Shown in pieces: positions 45,586-59,354 of a DNA stretch of 64,000 nt. Origin of the DNA: Alkalihalobacterium alkalinitrilicum (lineage in GTDB: Bacteria; Bacillota; Bacilli; Bacillales; Bacillaceae_F); NCBI RefSeq assembly GCF_002019605.1, contig NZ_KV917368.1, positions 3,519,698-3,583,697 on the forward strand, read 5' to 3'. The notes under the pieces are model-generated. The model saw only the letters and a program-made list of their open reading frames with translations. It made no database searches and was not told the DNA's origin. The translations under genes and the position numbers were made by a program. Each line of letters begins with the position of its first letter. The first letter of the stretch is position 1.

Positions 45586-45670
45586 TGGTGGAGGGGGACG
45601 GATTCGAACCGCCGAACCCTCAGGGAGCGGATTTACAGTCCGCCGCGTTTAGCCACTTCGCTACCCCTCC
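45586..45670 (-). tRNA. tRNA-Tyr (GUA)
   Basis: 85-nt gene with a long variable arm and CCA: acceptor GGAGGGG, anticodon loop CTGTAAA, T-arm GTTCGAATC. Confidence 0.96.
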
Positions 45671-45705
45671 AAAAGATTGTACTTTGCTTAATTGTAAGCT
45701 GAAAA

Positions 45706-45781
<76 letters not shown>

Positions 45782-45782
45782 A

Positions 45783-45858
45783 TGGTGGAGGATGACGGGC
45801 TCGAACCGCCGACCCCCTGCTTGTAAGGCAGGTGCTCTCCCAGCTGAGCTAATCCTCC
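45783..45858 (-). tRNA. tRNA-Val (UAC)
   Basis: 76-nt gene with CCA: acceptor GGAGGAT, anticodon loop CTTACAA, T-arm GTTCGAGCC. One base separates it from tRNA-Thr. Confidence 0.96.
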
Positions 45859-45986
45859 ATTAAGATTTTGATAAGCTGCGAATTTCTTCGTCAGTTTCGC
45901 CCTTCTGTACTCACGTATCTAGATACGATCTGTTCCTCAGGACTTCACTTCCTCGAACTTCTTGCTTCTAAAAATCTTTTAGAAAT

Positions 45987-46061
45987 TGGTGACCCGTACG
46001 GGATTCGAACCCGTGTTACCGCCGTGAAAGGGCGGTGTCTTAACCGCTTGACCAACGGGCC
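45987..46061 (-). tRNA. tRNA-Glu (UUC)
   Basis: 75-nt gene with CCA: acceptor GGCCCGT, anticodon loop CTTTCAC, T-arm GTTCGAATC. First gene of this cluster; a 128-bp spacer with a CGTATCTAGATACG palindrome separates it from tRNA-Val. Confidence 0.96.
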
Positions 46062-46090
46062 ATGTGTTACCTTTTATACTGACAAAAGAG

Positions 46091-46120
46091 ATTATATCAG
46101 AGGTAACCATTCGTTTGCAA
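46091..46120 (-). promoter_or_regulatory. Promoter of the nine-tRNA cluster
   Basis: On the minus strand TTGCAA is followed after 18 nt by a perfect TATAAT, 30 bases upstream of tRNA-Glu. Fits a vegetative sigma-A promoter. Confidence 0.7.
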
Positions 46121-46158
46121 CCCTTTTTAAAAACTTTTGAAATAAAAAAACGATAATG

Positions 46159-46256
46159 GAGGCTGAAAAAGTTTTTGCTCTGACATACATCTCTATTTAT
46201 ACGATGTCAGAACAAAATTTCTTCATTAAAAACCAATAGACTCTATATTCAGCCTC
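46159..46256 (-). terminator. Long-loop hairpin downstream of the TRAP operon
   Basis: GAGGCTGAA (46159-46167) pairs with TTCAGCCTC (46248-46256); inside, TCTGACAT/ATGTCAGA forms a second hairpin. It lies 14 bases after the DctM stop and belongs to the variable-loop family. Confidence 0.6.
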
Positions 46257-46269
46257 TCACAATACTTTT

Positions 46270-47532
46270 CTAAAGTAAAAATAAACTAATTTGAGGAACA
46301 AAAGAAATAATTAATACACAAAGAATCATCACTATTATAAATGGAATAATGGCACGAACAATATTTTCAAATTTCGTTCCTGCAATATTAGAAGCAACGA
46401 ATAAGTTTATCCCTACAGGCGGAGTAATAAAACCAATTGCTAAATTCACTATCATAATAATTCCAAAATGCACCATATCAATCCCTAATGCTAGCGCAAC
46501 TGGTGCTAAAATAGGTGTTAAAATAATAATCGCTGCAGCTGTCTCTAAAAAGATACCAATGATCAATAATAAGACATTGATAATTAGAAGCGCTACAATC
46601 CAATTATCAGTAATCCCTAACATAAACTCAGTAATTTGAGCTGGAATCTTTTCTCTCGTTAAGTAATAACCAAAGATTGAAGCTCCTACAATAATGAACA
46701 TAATTACTGATGTCATCAAGACAGAAGCCGAAAAAATTTCATATAATTGTTTTAGTTTGATTTCTCGATATATAAATACACCGACAATTAACCCGTAAAC
46801 GACTGCAACTACTGCGGCTTCCGTTGGAGTAAAAATCCCACCGTAAATTCCACCTAAAATAATTACTGGCATCATAAGTGCTAAAAACGCATCTTTAAAA
46901 GCTTTCAGGAACTCTGAAAAATTGTAAGGTTCCCCACCACCATAGCCTTTGATTACAGAAATGATATAAACTAATACTGTTAATGAACAAACAATAAACA
47001 CGCCAGGAATAATCCCCGCAATGAATAAATCACTAATTGAAACCCCTGCCGCTACACCAAATAATACGAGTGGAACACTCGGTGGGATGACTACGCCAAC
47101 TGTTCCACCAGCAGCTTGAATGGCTGTTGAAAAATTTTTGTCATATCCCTTTTTAACCATTGCAGGGATAAGAATAGACCCTACTGCAGCTGTTGTCGCA
47201 GCAGCCGAACCTGAAAGAGCTGCAAAAAAGGCGCAGGCAACCACTGAAACGATTGCTAAACCTCCTCTAATTCTACCAAAGATCACATTTGCTAAATGAA
47301 TAAGCCTTTTGGAGATTCCCCCACTTTCCATTAATTTACCGGCTAAAATAAAGAAAGGGATCGCGAGTAAAGGGAAAGAATCTACAGAATTAAACATACG
47401 TTGCATGATTGCAACGAGTGGAACCGAGTCTTGAATGATAAATATAATTGCTGCGGACATCCCTAGTGCAATAGCTACAGGAACGTTAATAATAAATAAA
47501 ATAAATAATAAGATAAATAAAATAGTGCCCAC
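46270..47532 (-). CDS. TRAP transporter large permease (DctM type)
   Basis: Sodium-coupled TRAP membrane subunit forming the transport pathway. The 420-aa product has about 12 membrane helices and family motifs PFFILAGKLMESGGISKRLI, ALSGSAAATTAAVGSILIPAM and GFITPPVGINLFVASNIAG. A GTG start follows a GGAGGGG-like site. It follows the small permease by two bases. Confidence 0.94.
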   Translation of the reverse strand: MGTILFILLFILFIINVPVAIALGMSAAIIFIIQDSVPLVAIMQRMFNSVDSFPLLAIPFFILAGKLMESGGISKRLIHLANVIFGRIRGGLAIVSVVACAFFAALSGSAAATTAAVGSILIPAMVKKGYDKNFSTAIQAAGGTVGVVIPPSVPLVLFGVAAGVSISDLFIAGIIPGVFIVCSLTVLVYIISVIKGYGGGEPYNFSEFLKAFKDAFLALMMPVIILGGIYGGIFTPTEAAVVAVVYGLIVGVFIYREIKLKQLYEIFSASVLMTSVIMFIIVGASIFGYYLTREKIPAQITEFMLGITDNWIVALLIINVLLLIIGIFLETAAAIIILTPILAPVALALGIDMVHFGIIMIVNLAIGFITPPVGINLFVASNIAGTKFENIVRAIIPFIIVMILCVLIISFVPQISLFLL

Positions 47533-47534
47533 CC

Positions 47535-48011
47535 TTACCCCTCCTCTCTTTGCCTTAATTGCCGAATGGTTACATCTATAATATTAATTGCTAGTATAAC
47601 GCCACTTATTGGTATTACAGAATATACTATTCCCATCGGTATCTTTAATACGGGTGACAGTTGATTCATTGATCTTCCAGCTAAACTATAACCTTCTTTT
47701 ATCATAATGAAGAAAAATCCAAGACAAACAACTGTTGCCACGATCGCCAAAATTTTTTTAAGAAAAGCAGGCGCTCGATCTCTAAGAACCTCCATACCGA
47801 TATGTGCATTTTTGGACATGGCAAAGGCTGCTCCTAGAAAGGTAATCCAAACTAAACTATATCTCGATAGTTCTTCAGTCCAAGCTAAAGGTTGGTTAAG
47901 TACAAAACGAAATATAATTTGGCAAAAAACAGCTACAGTAAGGACTACAAAAATCAGGACTAATATAATATTTAATGTTTGATTCATTCCCTTTATGGCT
48001 TTTCTCAACAT
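47535..48011 (-). CDS. TRAP transporter small permease (DctQ type)
   Basis: Four-helix membrane subunit of the same TRAP system (158 aa). It has NQPLAWTEELSRYSLVWITFLGAAF and NAHIGMEVLRDRAP, both typical of DctQ. The ATG at 48011 follows AAGGCGG; the GTG at 48017 is less likely. Confidence 0.92.
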   Translation of the reverse strand: MLRKAIKGMNQTLNIILVLIFVVLTVAVFCQIIFRFVLNQPLAWTEELSRYSLVWITFLGAAFAMSKNAHIGMEVLRDRAPAFLKKILAIVATVVCLGFFFIMIKEGYSLAGRSMNQLSPVLKIPMGIVYSVIPISGVILAINIIDVTIRQLRQREEG

Positions 48012-48147
48012 AATCACCGCCTTTTGGCAACTTTTAATATAACATTATTATCAACATGTAGTACTACCACAGGATTATTGACAGATTTAAAGACCAGATA
48101 AGAAGAAAAACGGGAAGACAACTTCCCGCTTTCCTTAACTTCAATGC

Positions 48148-49191
48148 TTATTGTTGTGCATCTAAAATTTGTTGTAACAACTCTTGATATTCAAATCTAT
48201 CATATACATCAGAAATCGCTGAACGGAAAGGTTCAACATCTATATCTTCAATAATTTGCATACCTTGCTCAGCTAATTTGTTAAGAGATTCTTGTTCCAT
48301 TTCCACAATTAAATCTCTTTGATACGAACCAATATTTTGACCTTCTTCAACTAAAATCTCACGTAAGTCTTCTGGTAATTTATCATATGTGTCTTGGCTT
48401 AACATAAAGATGGCTACAGAATAGACATGTCCAGTTAATGTCATATGTTCTTGATTTGCATTATATAAATCAAACTGATCAGCAACGATTGCAGGATTTT
48501 CTTGTCCCTTAACAACACCTTGTTGAAGAGCTGTTAAAGCTTCTGTCCAAGCCATCGGAGACGGACTAGCACCTAACATTTCAAATGCAGCTAAATGAAA
48601 CTCATTTTCTTGTGTACGAATCGTTAACCCTTCTAAATCACTAGGACTATTGATTGGTCGTTCACTATTTGTAATATGTCTAAAGCCATTCTCACCCCAA
48701 GATAATCCGATAATTCCTTGCTCACTTAGACTTGAAAATAACCCCTGTCCAATTTCACCTTCTAATACTTCTACTGCAGCTTCACGATCATTAAATAAAA
48801 ATGGCAAATCGAGCACACCTAATTCAGGAACAAAGTTCGTTACAGGTGCAGTTGAAGAAACTACTAAATCAACTGTACCAAAAGTAAGCCCTTCTGTTAA
48901 TTCTCTTTCTGCACCAATTTGACTACTTGGAAACGTCTCAATTACAATTTGGCCATCTGTTCTTTCTTCAACAGTTTCAGCTAATTTCTGAAAAGCCTTT
49001 TCATAAGGATGATCTTCTGGTAAAGAGTGACCTGCTTGAAGTTTAAAAACTTCACCACTATCAGTACTGTCACTTCCGCTAGTAGTTTCTCCTTCATTTG
49101 TTGAGTCTGAGTCTGACCCACTGCCACACGCTACTAGTGATAAACTAGCAAGGACAGCAACAAATGGTGCTAAATACTTTCTCTTTTTCAT
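48148..49191 (-). CDS. TRAP transporter substrate-binding lipoprotein (DctP type)
   Basis: The 347-aa product has a lipobox SLVACG and a Ser/Asp/Thr-rich acidic linker, then the DctP fold: AGHSLPEDHPYEKAF, ETFPSSQIGAERELTEG, and GLTIRTQENEFHLAAF with the Arg that binds the substrate carboxylate. Lipoprotein anchoring suits a Gram-positive. Substrate is an organic acid; the adjacent oxidase gene points to a 2-hydroxy acid such as D-lactate or glycolate (inference). Confidence 0.92.
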   Translation of the reverse strand: MKKRKYLAPFVAVLASLSLVACGSGSDSDSTNEGETTSGSDSTDSGEVFKLQAGHSLPEDHPYEKAFQKLAETVEERTDGQIVIETFPSSQIGAERELTEGLTFGTVDLVVSSTAPVTNFVPELGVLDLPFLFNDREAAVEVLEGEIGQGLFSSLSEQGIIGLSWGENGFRHITNSERPINSPSDLEGLTIRTQENEFHLAAFEMLGASPSPMAWTEALTALQQGVVKGQENPAIVADQFDLYNANQEHMTLTGHVYSVAIFMLSQDTYDKLPEDLREILVEEGQNIGSYQRDLIVEMEQESLNKLAEQGMQIIEDIDVEPFRSAISDVYDRFEYQELLQQILDAQQ

Positions 49192-49240
49192 TTTGAATCC
49201 CCCAAATTTAATTTTTTATTTATTTTGTTTTGTTGATCGA

Positions 49241-50608
49241 TTAATCAACAAAAATTTTACCTGGATTTAATATATTATTAGGATCTAAAGACTTTTTAAT
49301 AGCCTTCATCACTTCGTATGAACTGCCATGCTCTAACCGTTGGTACTTGGCCTTTCCAAGTCCGACACCATGTTCACCAGTACAGGTTCCACCCTTTGAA
49401 ATAGCGTATTGAACAATGGTCTGGTTGAATTTTTGAGCTAACTTCATTTCTTCTTCATTGTTTAAATCAACCATTAACAATACATGGTAGTTACCATCGC
49501 CTACATGGCCTGTTATCGCACCATCTAAACCTAATTTATCTACTTCACTTCTTGAGTGCGCAATCGCATTCGACAACTCTGAAAGAGGAACACTAACGTC
49601 AGTAACCATTAACTTTCGCCCTGGTGAACCGTGTATAAAAGCATAAGCTAAATTATGGCGAGCTTCCCATAATTCATGTCTCGCTTTTGAGTCTATTTCA
49701 AACAAGATATCTTTACACCCTAAGTCATGTACGATTTCTTTCGTAAATTCTACATCCTGTTGTAAACCAGCTTCATTTCCATGAAATTCTAAGAATAACG
49801 TAGGACTCTCTTCATACGTCGTTTTCAATTGTTGGTTTACTTGTTTTATGGAACGTGCATCTACTAATTCAATTCTAGCAATAGGAATGCCTGCCGATAA
49901 AATTGACACAACCGCATCTACAGCATTATCTACTGAAGGAAAAGATGCTCTCGCCGCCATAGTCTCCTCTGGGATCCCGTACACTTTTAACGTTAACTCA
50001 GTTATTACACCTAATGTCCCTTCTGAACCGACCATTAAACCATTCAAATGATAACCAGAAGACGACTTAGCTGCCAAACCTCCTGTATGAATAATGTCAC
50101 CATTAGCAAGGACGACTTCAAGGTCTCGTACTTGATCCCTCATAATTCCATACTTAACCGATGTTGTTCCACTAGCATTTGTTGCAGCCATACCACCGAG
50201 GGTAGCATCCGCTCCTGGATCTACAGAAAAGAACAACCCATATTTTTTTAACTCTTTATTTAATTGCGTTCTTGTCACCCCTGGCCCAACTTTTACAAGA
50301 AAGTCCTTTTCTTTTATTTCAACAATTTGATTCATGAGCGACAGATCGAGTGAAATTCCTCCATTGTAAGGAATAACATGTGCTTCAAGGCTTGTCCCTA
50401 ATCCAAAAGGAACAACTGGAATTTTATGTTGATTTGCATAAGCTAAGATTTTACTAACTTCTTCTTTAGACTCAGGAAAAATAACGACATCTGGAAGGCT
50501 AGGACGATGATAAGATTCGTCTCTACTATGTTGTTCTAACATCGTCTCATTCGTAGTAACTCTTTCATTGGATATCAATTTTTTTAATTCGTTTATGTGG
50601 TTTAACAT
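49241..50608 (-). CDS. FAD-linked 2-hydroxy-acid dehydrogenase (GlcD/D-lactate type)
   Basis: FAD enzyme oxidising D-lactate or glycolate. The 455-aa product has the FAD_binding_4 domain (VPFGLGTSLEAHV, DPGADATLGGMAATNASGT) and the FAD-oxidase C-domain with ITGHVGDGNYH and TCTGEHGVGLGKAKY. It lacks an N-terminal extension. As first gene of the cassette, 50 bases before the DctP gene, it would oxidise the acid imported by the TRAP system. Glycolate oxidase partners GlcE/GlcF are absent here, which favours a single-subunit D-lactate-type enzyme. Confidence 0.9.
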   Translation of the reverse strand: MLNHINELKKLISNERVTTNETMLEQHSRDESYHRPSLPDVVIFPESKEEVSKILAYANQHKIPVVPFGLGTSLEAHVIPYNGGISLDLSLMNQIVEIKEKDFLVKVGPGVTRTQLNKELKKYGLFFSVDPGADATLGGMAATNASGTTSVKYGIMRDQVRDLEVVLANGDIIHTGGLAAKSSSGYHLNGLMVGSEGTLGVITELTLKVYGIPEETMAARASFPSVDNAVDAVVSILSAGIPIARIELVDARSIKQVNQQLKTTYEESPTLFLEFHGNEAGLQQDVEFTKEIVHDLGCKDILFEIDSKARHELWEARHNLAYAFIHGSPGRKLMVTDVSVPLSELSNAIAHSRSEVDKLGLDGAITGHVGDGNYHVLLMVDLNNEEEMKLAQKFNQTIVQYAISKGGTCTGEHGVGLGKAKYQRLEHGSSYEVMKAIKKSLDPNNILNPGKIFVD

Positions 50609-50861
50609 GGCTATCTCCTTCTGACTTAACTACAGCGAGCAATCGTCTTTTTCTCTATTCTGGTTTTTAAAAACTATTCTGATATTTTTCTTGAAATGCA
50701 AACTCAGTCTATAACCTACCATCTTCCTATAATTAATACTTTATAATTATGCACTATTGTAACAAATAAATCAAAATAATTAAACAGTTCAAATTATAAT
50801 ATTATTATACAAATTTAGTATTTTTTATTTTATTCAAGAAATTGTTGAAATTTTTTAGATA
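50609..50861. other. Gap between the oxidase gene and the second tRNA pair
   Basis: Very AT-rich promoter region of the TRAP cassette. No open frame or operator is evident; the rrn/tRNA terminator starts at its right edge. Confidence 0.4.
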
Positions 50862-50890
50862 CAAAAAAAGACCTTCCATTACGGAAAGTC
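50862..50890 (-). terminator. Terminator of the rRNA-tRNA operon
   Basis: GACTTTCC/GGAAGGTC with a GTAAT loop followed by seven T residues on the minus strand, just after tRNA-Thr (GGU). Confidence 0.85.
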
Positions 50891-50914
50891 ATTATACCAA
50901 ATATGTAAGTGTGC

Positions 50915-50991
<77 letters not shown>

Positions 50992-50995
50992 GAGT

Positions 50996-51071
50996 TGGCT
51001 CCACAGGCAGGACTCGAACCTGCGACCGATCGGTTAACAGCCGATTGCTCTACCAACTGAGCTACTGTGGA
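50996..51071 (-). tRNA. tRNA-Asn (GUU)
   Basis: 76-nt gene with CCA: acceptor TCCACAG, anticodon loop CTGTTAA, T-arm GTTCGAGTC. It follows the 5S gene. Confidence 0.96.
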
Positions 51072-51089
51072 ACGAGAAATTATGTAATA

Positions 51090-51205
<116 letters not shown>

Positions 51206-51308
51206 CTTATAAAATGGTGATAAGCTTCGCATTTCTACGATGCTTATGATGGAGCGTCATTCTCTCAAAACTGGATAATGTACTAGAAGAATATCAACGC
51301 TTTATGTT

Positions 51309-56174
<4,866 letters not shown>

Positions 56175-56313
56175 AAAGTGTTTGATTAAGCTCATCGTCA
56201 CAAACGTGACGTTTTTAAAACTTTGACGAGATATCATGTATCTCTTTATTTCGCTTGGCTTTTTGTTCAGTTTTCAAAGAACTTTTTCGTCTCATCTTAA
56301 CGACGACTTATTA

Positions 56314-56343
56314 ATCATAACACATTTCAAAACTTGAAGTCAA
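56314..56343 (-). promoter_or_regulatory. rrn promoter P2
   Basis: TTGACT-N18-TATGAT on the minus strand, about 140 bases upstream of 16S. Confidence 0.75.
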
Positions 56344-56410
56344 TATATTTTTTAAACGAAGAAACATATTAACTTGTTGATAATTAGTGTTTAATTAGTG
56401 CGTAAGAAAT

Positions 56411-56439
56411 ACTATAACAAACTCCTATATATTCGTCAA
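56411..56439 (-). promoter_or_regulatory. rrn promoter P1
   Basis: TTGACG-N17-TATAGT on the minus strand, about 100 bases upstream of P2. Tandem promoters are typical of Bacillus rRNA operons. Confidence 0.75.
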
Positions 56440-56508
56440 TACATTATATTAAAAAATTCTACCCCGTGTAGATACACCTTACTTCACGAGGTAGTAGGAA
56501 TAGCTTAC

Positions 56509-56736
56509 TTAATTTAAATGTTTATACTGTGATGTTCTAATATACTTTGAACATTCTTTAGGTGATGCAAAGCGACGATATATCCCAAAAATGATTTGAT
56601 ACTTTTCTTCCATAGCTTTTTTTACTACGTTATCTATTCTTGGATCAGTTAAATCAAGAAGTAATTCCTCCATCTCTCTCTTCAACAAATATTCTACTTC
56701 TTGTACTTCTTTCATGTTTAGTAAAAACCCAAGCAT
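56509..56736 (-). CDS. 75-aa helical protein of unknown function
   Basis: The product (MLGFLLNMKEVQEVEYLLKRE..., then DLTDPRIDNVVKKAMEEKYQIIFGIYRRFASPKECSKYIR) is a small charged, mostly helical protein; I recall similar uncharacterised proteins in this locus of other bacilli but cannot name the family. AGAGGTGG precedes the ATG. It lies between the rrn promoters and the divergent pdaB. Confidence 0.78.
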   Translation of the reverse strand: MLGFLLNMKEVQEVEYLLKREMEELLLDLTDPRIDNVVKKAMEEKYQIIFGIYRRFASPKECSKYIRTSQYKHLN

Positions 56737-56865
56737 TATTTTCCACCTCTACCAATAAATTTAAGAGTCTGTTTTAAAATTGTTTTCTAAAACTTGTAAT
56801 TTTATTCATATCTTGTCCGTTATTGCATAGAGTTATTTTAGGGCATGGGACAAGGGAGGGGTAAA

Positions 56866-57624
56866 ATGAAGTTCTTTTTGGTGTGGAATGGAAAAAAAAT
56901 AAAGCAATTATCAATTATTATTGTTGCGGCCTTTTTTACCGCTGGACTATTGTTTGTCGAACGAAATGAATTAATGGTTTTTTCGACATCGGATGGACCT
57001 CAAGCGTTTCACAAAGCAAAAACCGATGATAAAGTGATGTCTCTAACTTTTAACATTAGTTGGGGTGATCAAAGAGCCTTACCAATTCTGGACATATTAA
57101 AAGATAAAAATGTTCAGGCTACTTTTTTTCTCTCAGGTGCATGGGCCGAACGTCACCCAGATACCGTCAAACGTATCGTTGAGGATGGACATGAAATTGG
57201 TAACCATGGTTATCAATATGAAAGCTACCCTTCTTGGGATGATGAAAAAATAAAAAAAGATATTCGAAGAGGAGATCAAGTTCTTACTGAACTAACGGAA
57301 AAAAAACCTACCTTATTGAGACCCCCACATGGACAGTTTGACAAACGCGTTCTTGGAATAGCTGACAAACTAGATTACTCCATTGTCCACTGGAGTGTTA
57401 ATACTAATGACTGGGAAAACCCTGGAGTGGACCAAATTGTCGATCAAACGCTAGAACAATCTAGTAAAGGAGATGTAATTCTATTTCATGCATCAGACTC
57501 CGTGAAACAAACTCATAAAGCATTACCTATCATTCTAGACCGCCTAAAAAGTAAAGGGTATCAGTTCACAACAGTAACTGAATTAATAGCTAGTACAACA
57601 ACTAAGAGTGAAGAAATTAAGTAG
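56866..57624 (+). CDS. pdaB: PdaB-type polysaccharide deacetylase
   Basis: Sporulation-specific deacetylase-family protein needed for spore cortex/late sporulation in B. subtilis. The 252-aa product has an N-terminal membrane anchor (LSIIIVAAFFTAGLLFV) and the NodB domain: LTFNISWGDQ in place of the usual TFDDG, GHEIGNHGYQY, LRPPHGQFD and ILFHASDSV. The usual second Asp of the metal motif is not conserved, as in other PdaB proteins. The ATG at 56866 follows AGGGAGGGG. Confidence 0.93.
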   Translation: MKFFLVWNGKKIKQLSIIIVAAFFTAGLLFVERNELMVFSTSDGPQAFHKAKTDDKVMSLTFNISWGDQRALPILDILKDKNVQATFFLSGAWAERHPDTVKRIVEDGHEIGNHGYQYESYPSWDDEKIKKDIRRGDQVLTELTEKKPTLLRPPHGQFDKRVLGIADKLDYSIVHWSVNTNDWENPGVDQIVDQTLEQSSKGDVILFHASDSVKQTHKALPIILDRLKSKGYQFTTVTELIASTTTKSEEIK

Positions 57625-57672
57625 TACCACCGACAATGCGGTCAAAAGTTCTTCCTATTAAATCTACAATTT

Positions 57673-57853
57673 GATAAAGCTAAACAACCAACAGTGAGGG
57701 TGTTCCTCTTCCCCCACTGTTGGTTAGTCGAGACCCACACGATGTAATGCAGGTCTCATAGATGTTGCCATAGGACGTGGCAATGTTCATTAAGACTGGC
57801 AACTTATTCCCAACTTAAGCTTCTTTAATTCCTCGAAGTCTTCAAGTTAGATG
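57673..57853 (-). ncRNA. Structured RNA-like element, copy B
   Basis: Reverse-oriented relative of the 34196-34384 element: read on the minus strand it has CTAACTT/AAGTTGG (57850-57844 with 57816-57810), TTGCCACGTCCTATGGCAA, ATCGTGTGGGTCTC and the terminal CAGTGGGGGAAGAGGAACAC/CCTCACTG hairpin. The stems differ in sequence from copy A but stay paired. It lies between pdaB and kbaA, close to the rRNA operon. Confidence 0.65.
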
Positions 57854-57897
57854 TTAACCGCCTGTTAATTCTGGAAAAATTATAGTTTTAATAAAAA

Positions 57898-57940
57898 GAA
57901 AAAAGAAACAGATGGGAATTTTACATCTGTTTCCTTTTAT
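57898..57940. terminator. Terminator of kbaA
   Basis: GAAACAGATG/CATCTGTTTC (57905-57914 and 57924-57933) with a 9-nt loop and A/T tracts; serves kbaA on the minus strand. Confidence 0.8.
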
Positions 57941-57952
57941 TAATCGTTGGTT

Positions 57953-58546
57953 TTATTTCGTTTGATTTCCAGTTAGCCGGTGCAATATTAATAACTGCCA
58001 CGTATTAGCTGCTAACAACGGTGCAAAATAAATCCATAACCATTTTGGGTCATTTACAGTAAGTGCTGGAACCCACTCAATTGTAGTGACAACTACAATG
58101 AAGAATAATGCAGGTATGAAAGCTCCTTGATTCGTATCTTTTGCTTTTATATACGCGATAATAATACCGTAAATCAAAATTAGAATAGGCATCAATACAT
58201 AATTAAAAATGGTTTCATCCGCTTCGGCAAAAGCAATATAACGAAGGTATATTAAATCAAAAATGACAAAAGCAATAACAATAACTTGAACTTTGTTCCA
58301 CAGCTTCGCTGTTTTAAATAGACCTAACCCTAAGCGATGAATAGTTAAATATGCAAAGAAACCCATTTGACTAATTAAACTAAAGGCAGCACTAATACCT
58401 AGTAACCAAACTAAACCAAAGATAAAGTTCATGGCACCTTCACTTGTATACAATGACCAGTCAATGACTAGTCCTACAATCGCACCACTAATACTTCCAA
58501 TTAAAAGAGAGGTGAAAAACAAATAAACAACTTTACGGCTATTCAC
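57953..58546 (-). CDS. kbaA: KbaA, KinB-signalling activation protein
   Basis: Membrane protein required for KinB to feed phosphate into the sporulation phosphorelay in B. subtilis. The 197-aa product has six predicted membrane helices, the count expected for KbaA, and sits between gerD and pdaB as in B. subtilis. A GTG start follows GGAGGAG. Confidence 0.9.
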   Translation of the reverse strand: MNSRKVVYLFFTSLLIGSISGAIVGLVIDWSLYTSEGAMNFIFGLVWLLGISAAFSLISQMGFFAYLTIHRLGLGLFKTAKLWNKVQVIVIAFVIFDLIYLRYIAFAEADETIFNYVLMPILILIYGIIIAYIKAKDTNQGAFIPALFFIVVVTTIEWVPALTVNDPKWLWIYFAPLLAANTWQLLILHRLTGNQTK

Positions 58547-58691
58547 GATGAACGCTCCTCCATCTTTCTAATCATGCTCTATTGATTGTACCAATGACAT
58601 TCTAAAAAATCTAGATTATGGCTTGAAGATACGCATAAAATTTGTAGAAATATTGCATATTAATGACAAAATGAGCGAAAGGAAGAGATTT

Positions 58692-59309
58692 ATGGGGCGA
58701 TATCGCAAACTAATCATAATACCAACTATCCTCATCTTTTTCATTACTGGTTGTGCGACTGCCGAAGGTGGCGGAAACTCCCAACCTGATTACGAGAGTA
58801 TGAAAAAAATGATGGTCGATATGTTGCAAACAGATGAAGGAAAAAAAGCCATCTCAGAAGCGATAACGGATGAAGAAGTCCAACAGGAACTAATTATGGA
58901 ACAGGCTTTTGTTAAGCAAACAATCCAACAAACCTTAACTTCTGAACAAGGAAAAGCCTTTTGGCAACAAACGATGCAAGACCCCGAATTTGCACGAGCA
59001 TTAGCTGAAAGTATAAAACCCGAAACAGAAAAAATGCTTAAAGCACTAATGAAGGACCCAGAGTATCAACAAATGATGATGGATATACTAAAAGACCCGG
59101 AAATGGAAAAGGCCGCTCTTGATTTAATGAGAACAAAAGAATACCGCCAACAAGTGATGACCATTATGGCGGATGCTTTTGAAAGTCCATTCTTCGTTTC
59201 AAAAGTTAACCAAATATTAGGGAAGGTTACAGCGGAACAATTACAAAAGGAAGCGAAACAACAAGAAGAGAAAGAACAACAAGGTGAAGGTGGCGGAGAA
59301 GGCTCATAG
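58692..59309 (+). CDS. gerD: GerD, spore germination lipoprotein
   Basis: Inner-spore-membrane lipoprotein needed to cluster germinant receptors (the germinosome). The 205-aa product has lipobox FFITGCA and a Met/Glu/Gln-rich helical body (YESMKKMMVDMLQTDEGKKA, repeated DPEYQQMMMDILKDPEM motifs), ending in a Gly/Glu-rich tail. The ATG at 58692 follows AAAGGAAGAG. Confidence 0.95.
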   Translation: MGRYRKLIIIPTILIFFITGCATAEGGGNSQPDYESMKKMMVDMLQTDEGKKAISEAITDEEVQQELIMEQAFVKQTIQQTLTSEQGKAFWQQTMQDPEFARALAESIKPETEKMLKALMKDPEYQQMMMDILKDPEMEKAALDLMRTKEYRQQVMTIMADAFESPFFVSKVNQILGKVTAEQLQKEAKQQEEKEQQGEGGGEGS

Positions 59310-59318
59310 CCAAAACAA

Positions 59319-59352
59319 GCAGTCCCAAAATTACAATGGGACTGCTTCTTTA
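59319..59352. terminator. Terminator between gerD and salA
   Basis: GCAGTCCCA/TGGGACTGC (59319-59327 and 59337-59345) with a 9-nt loop, followed by TTCTTTAATTT; serves converging genes. Confidence 0.8.
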
Positions 59353-59354
59353 AT

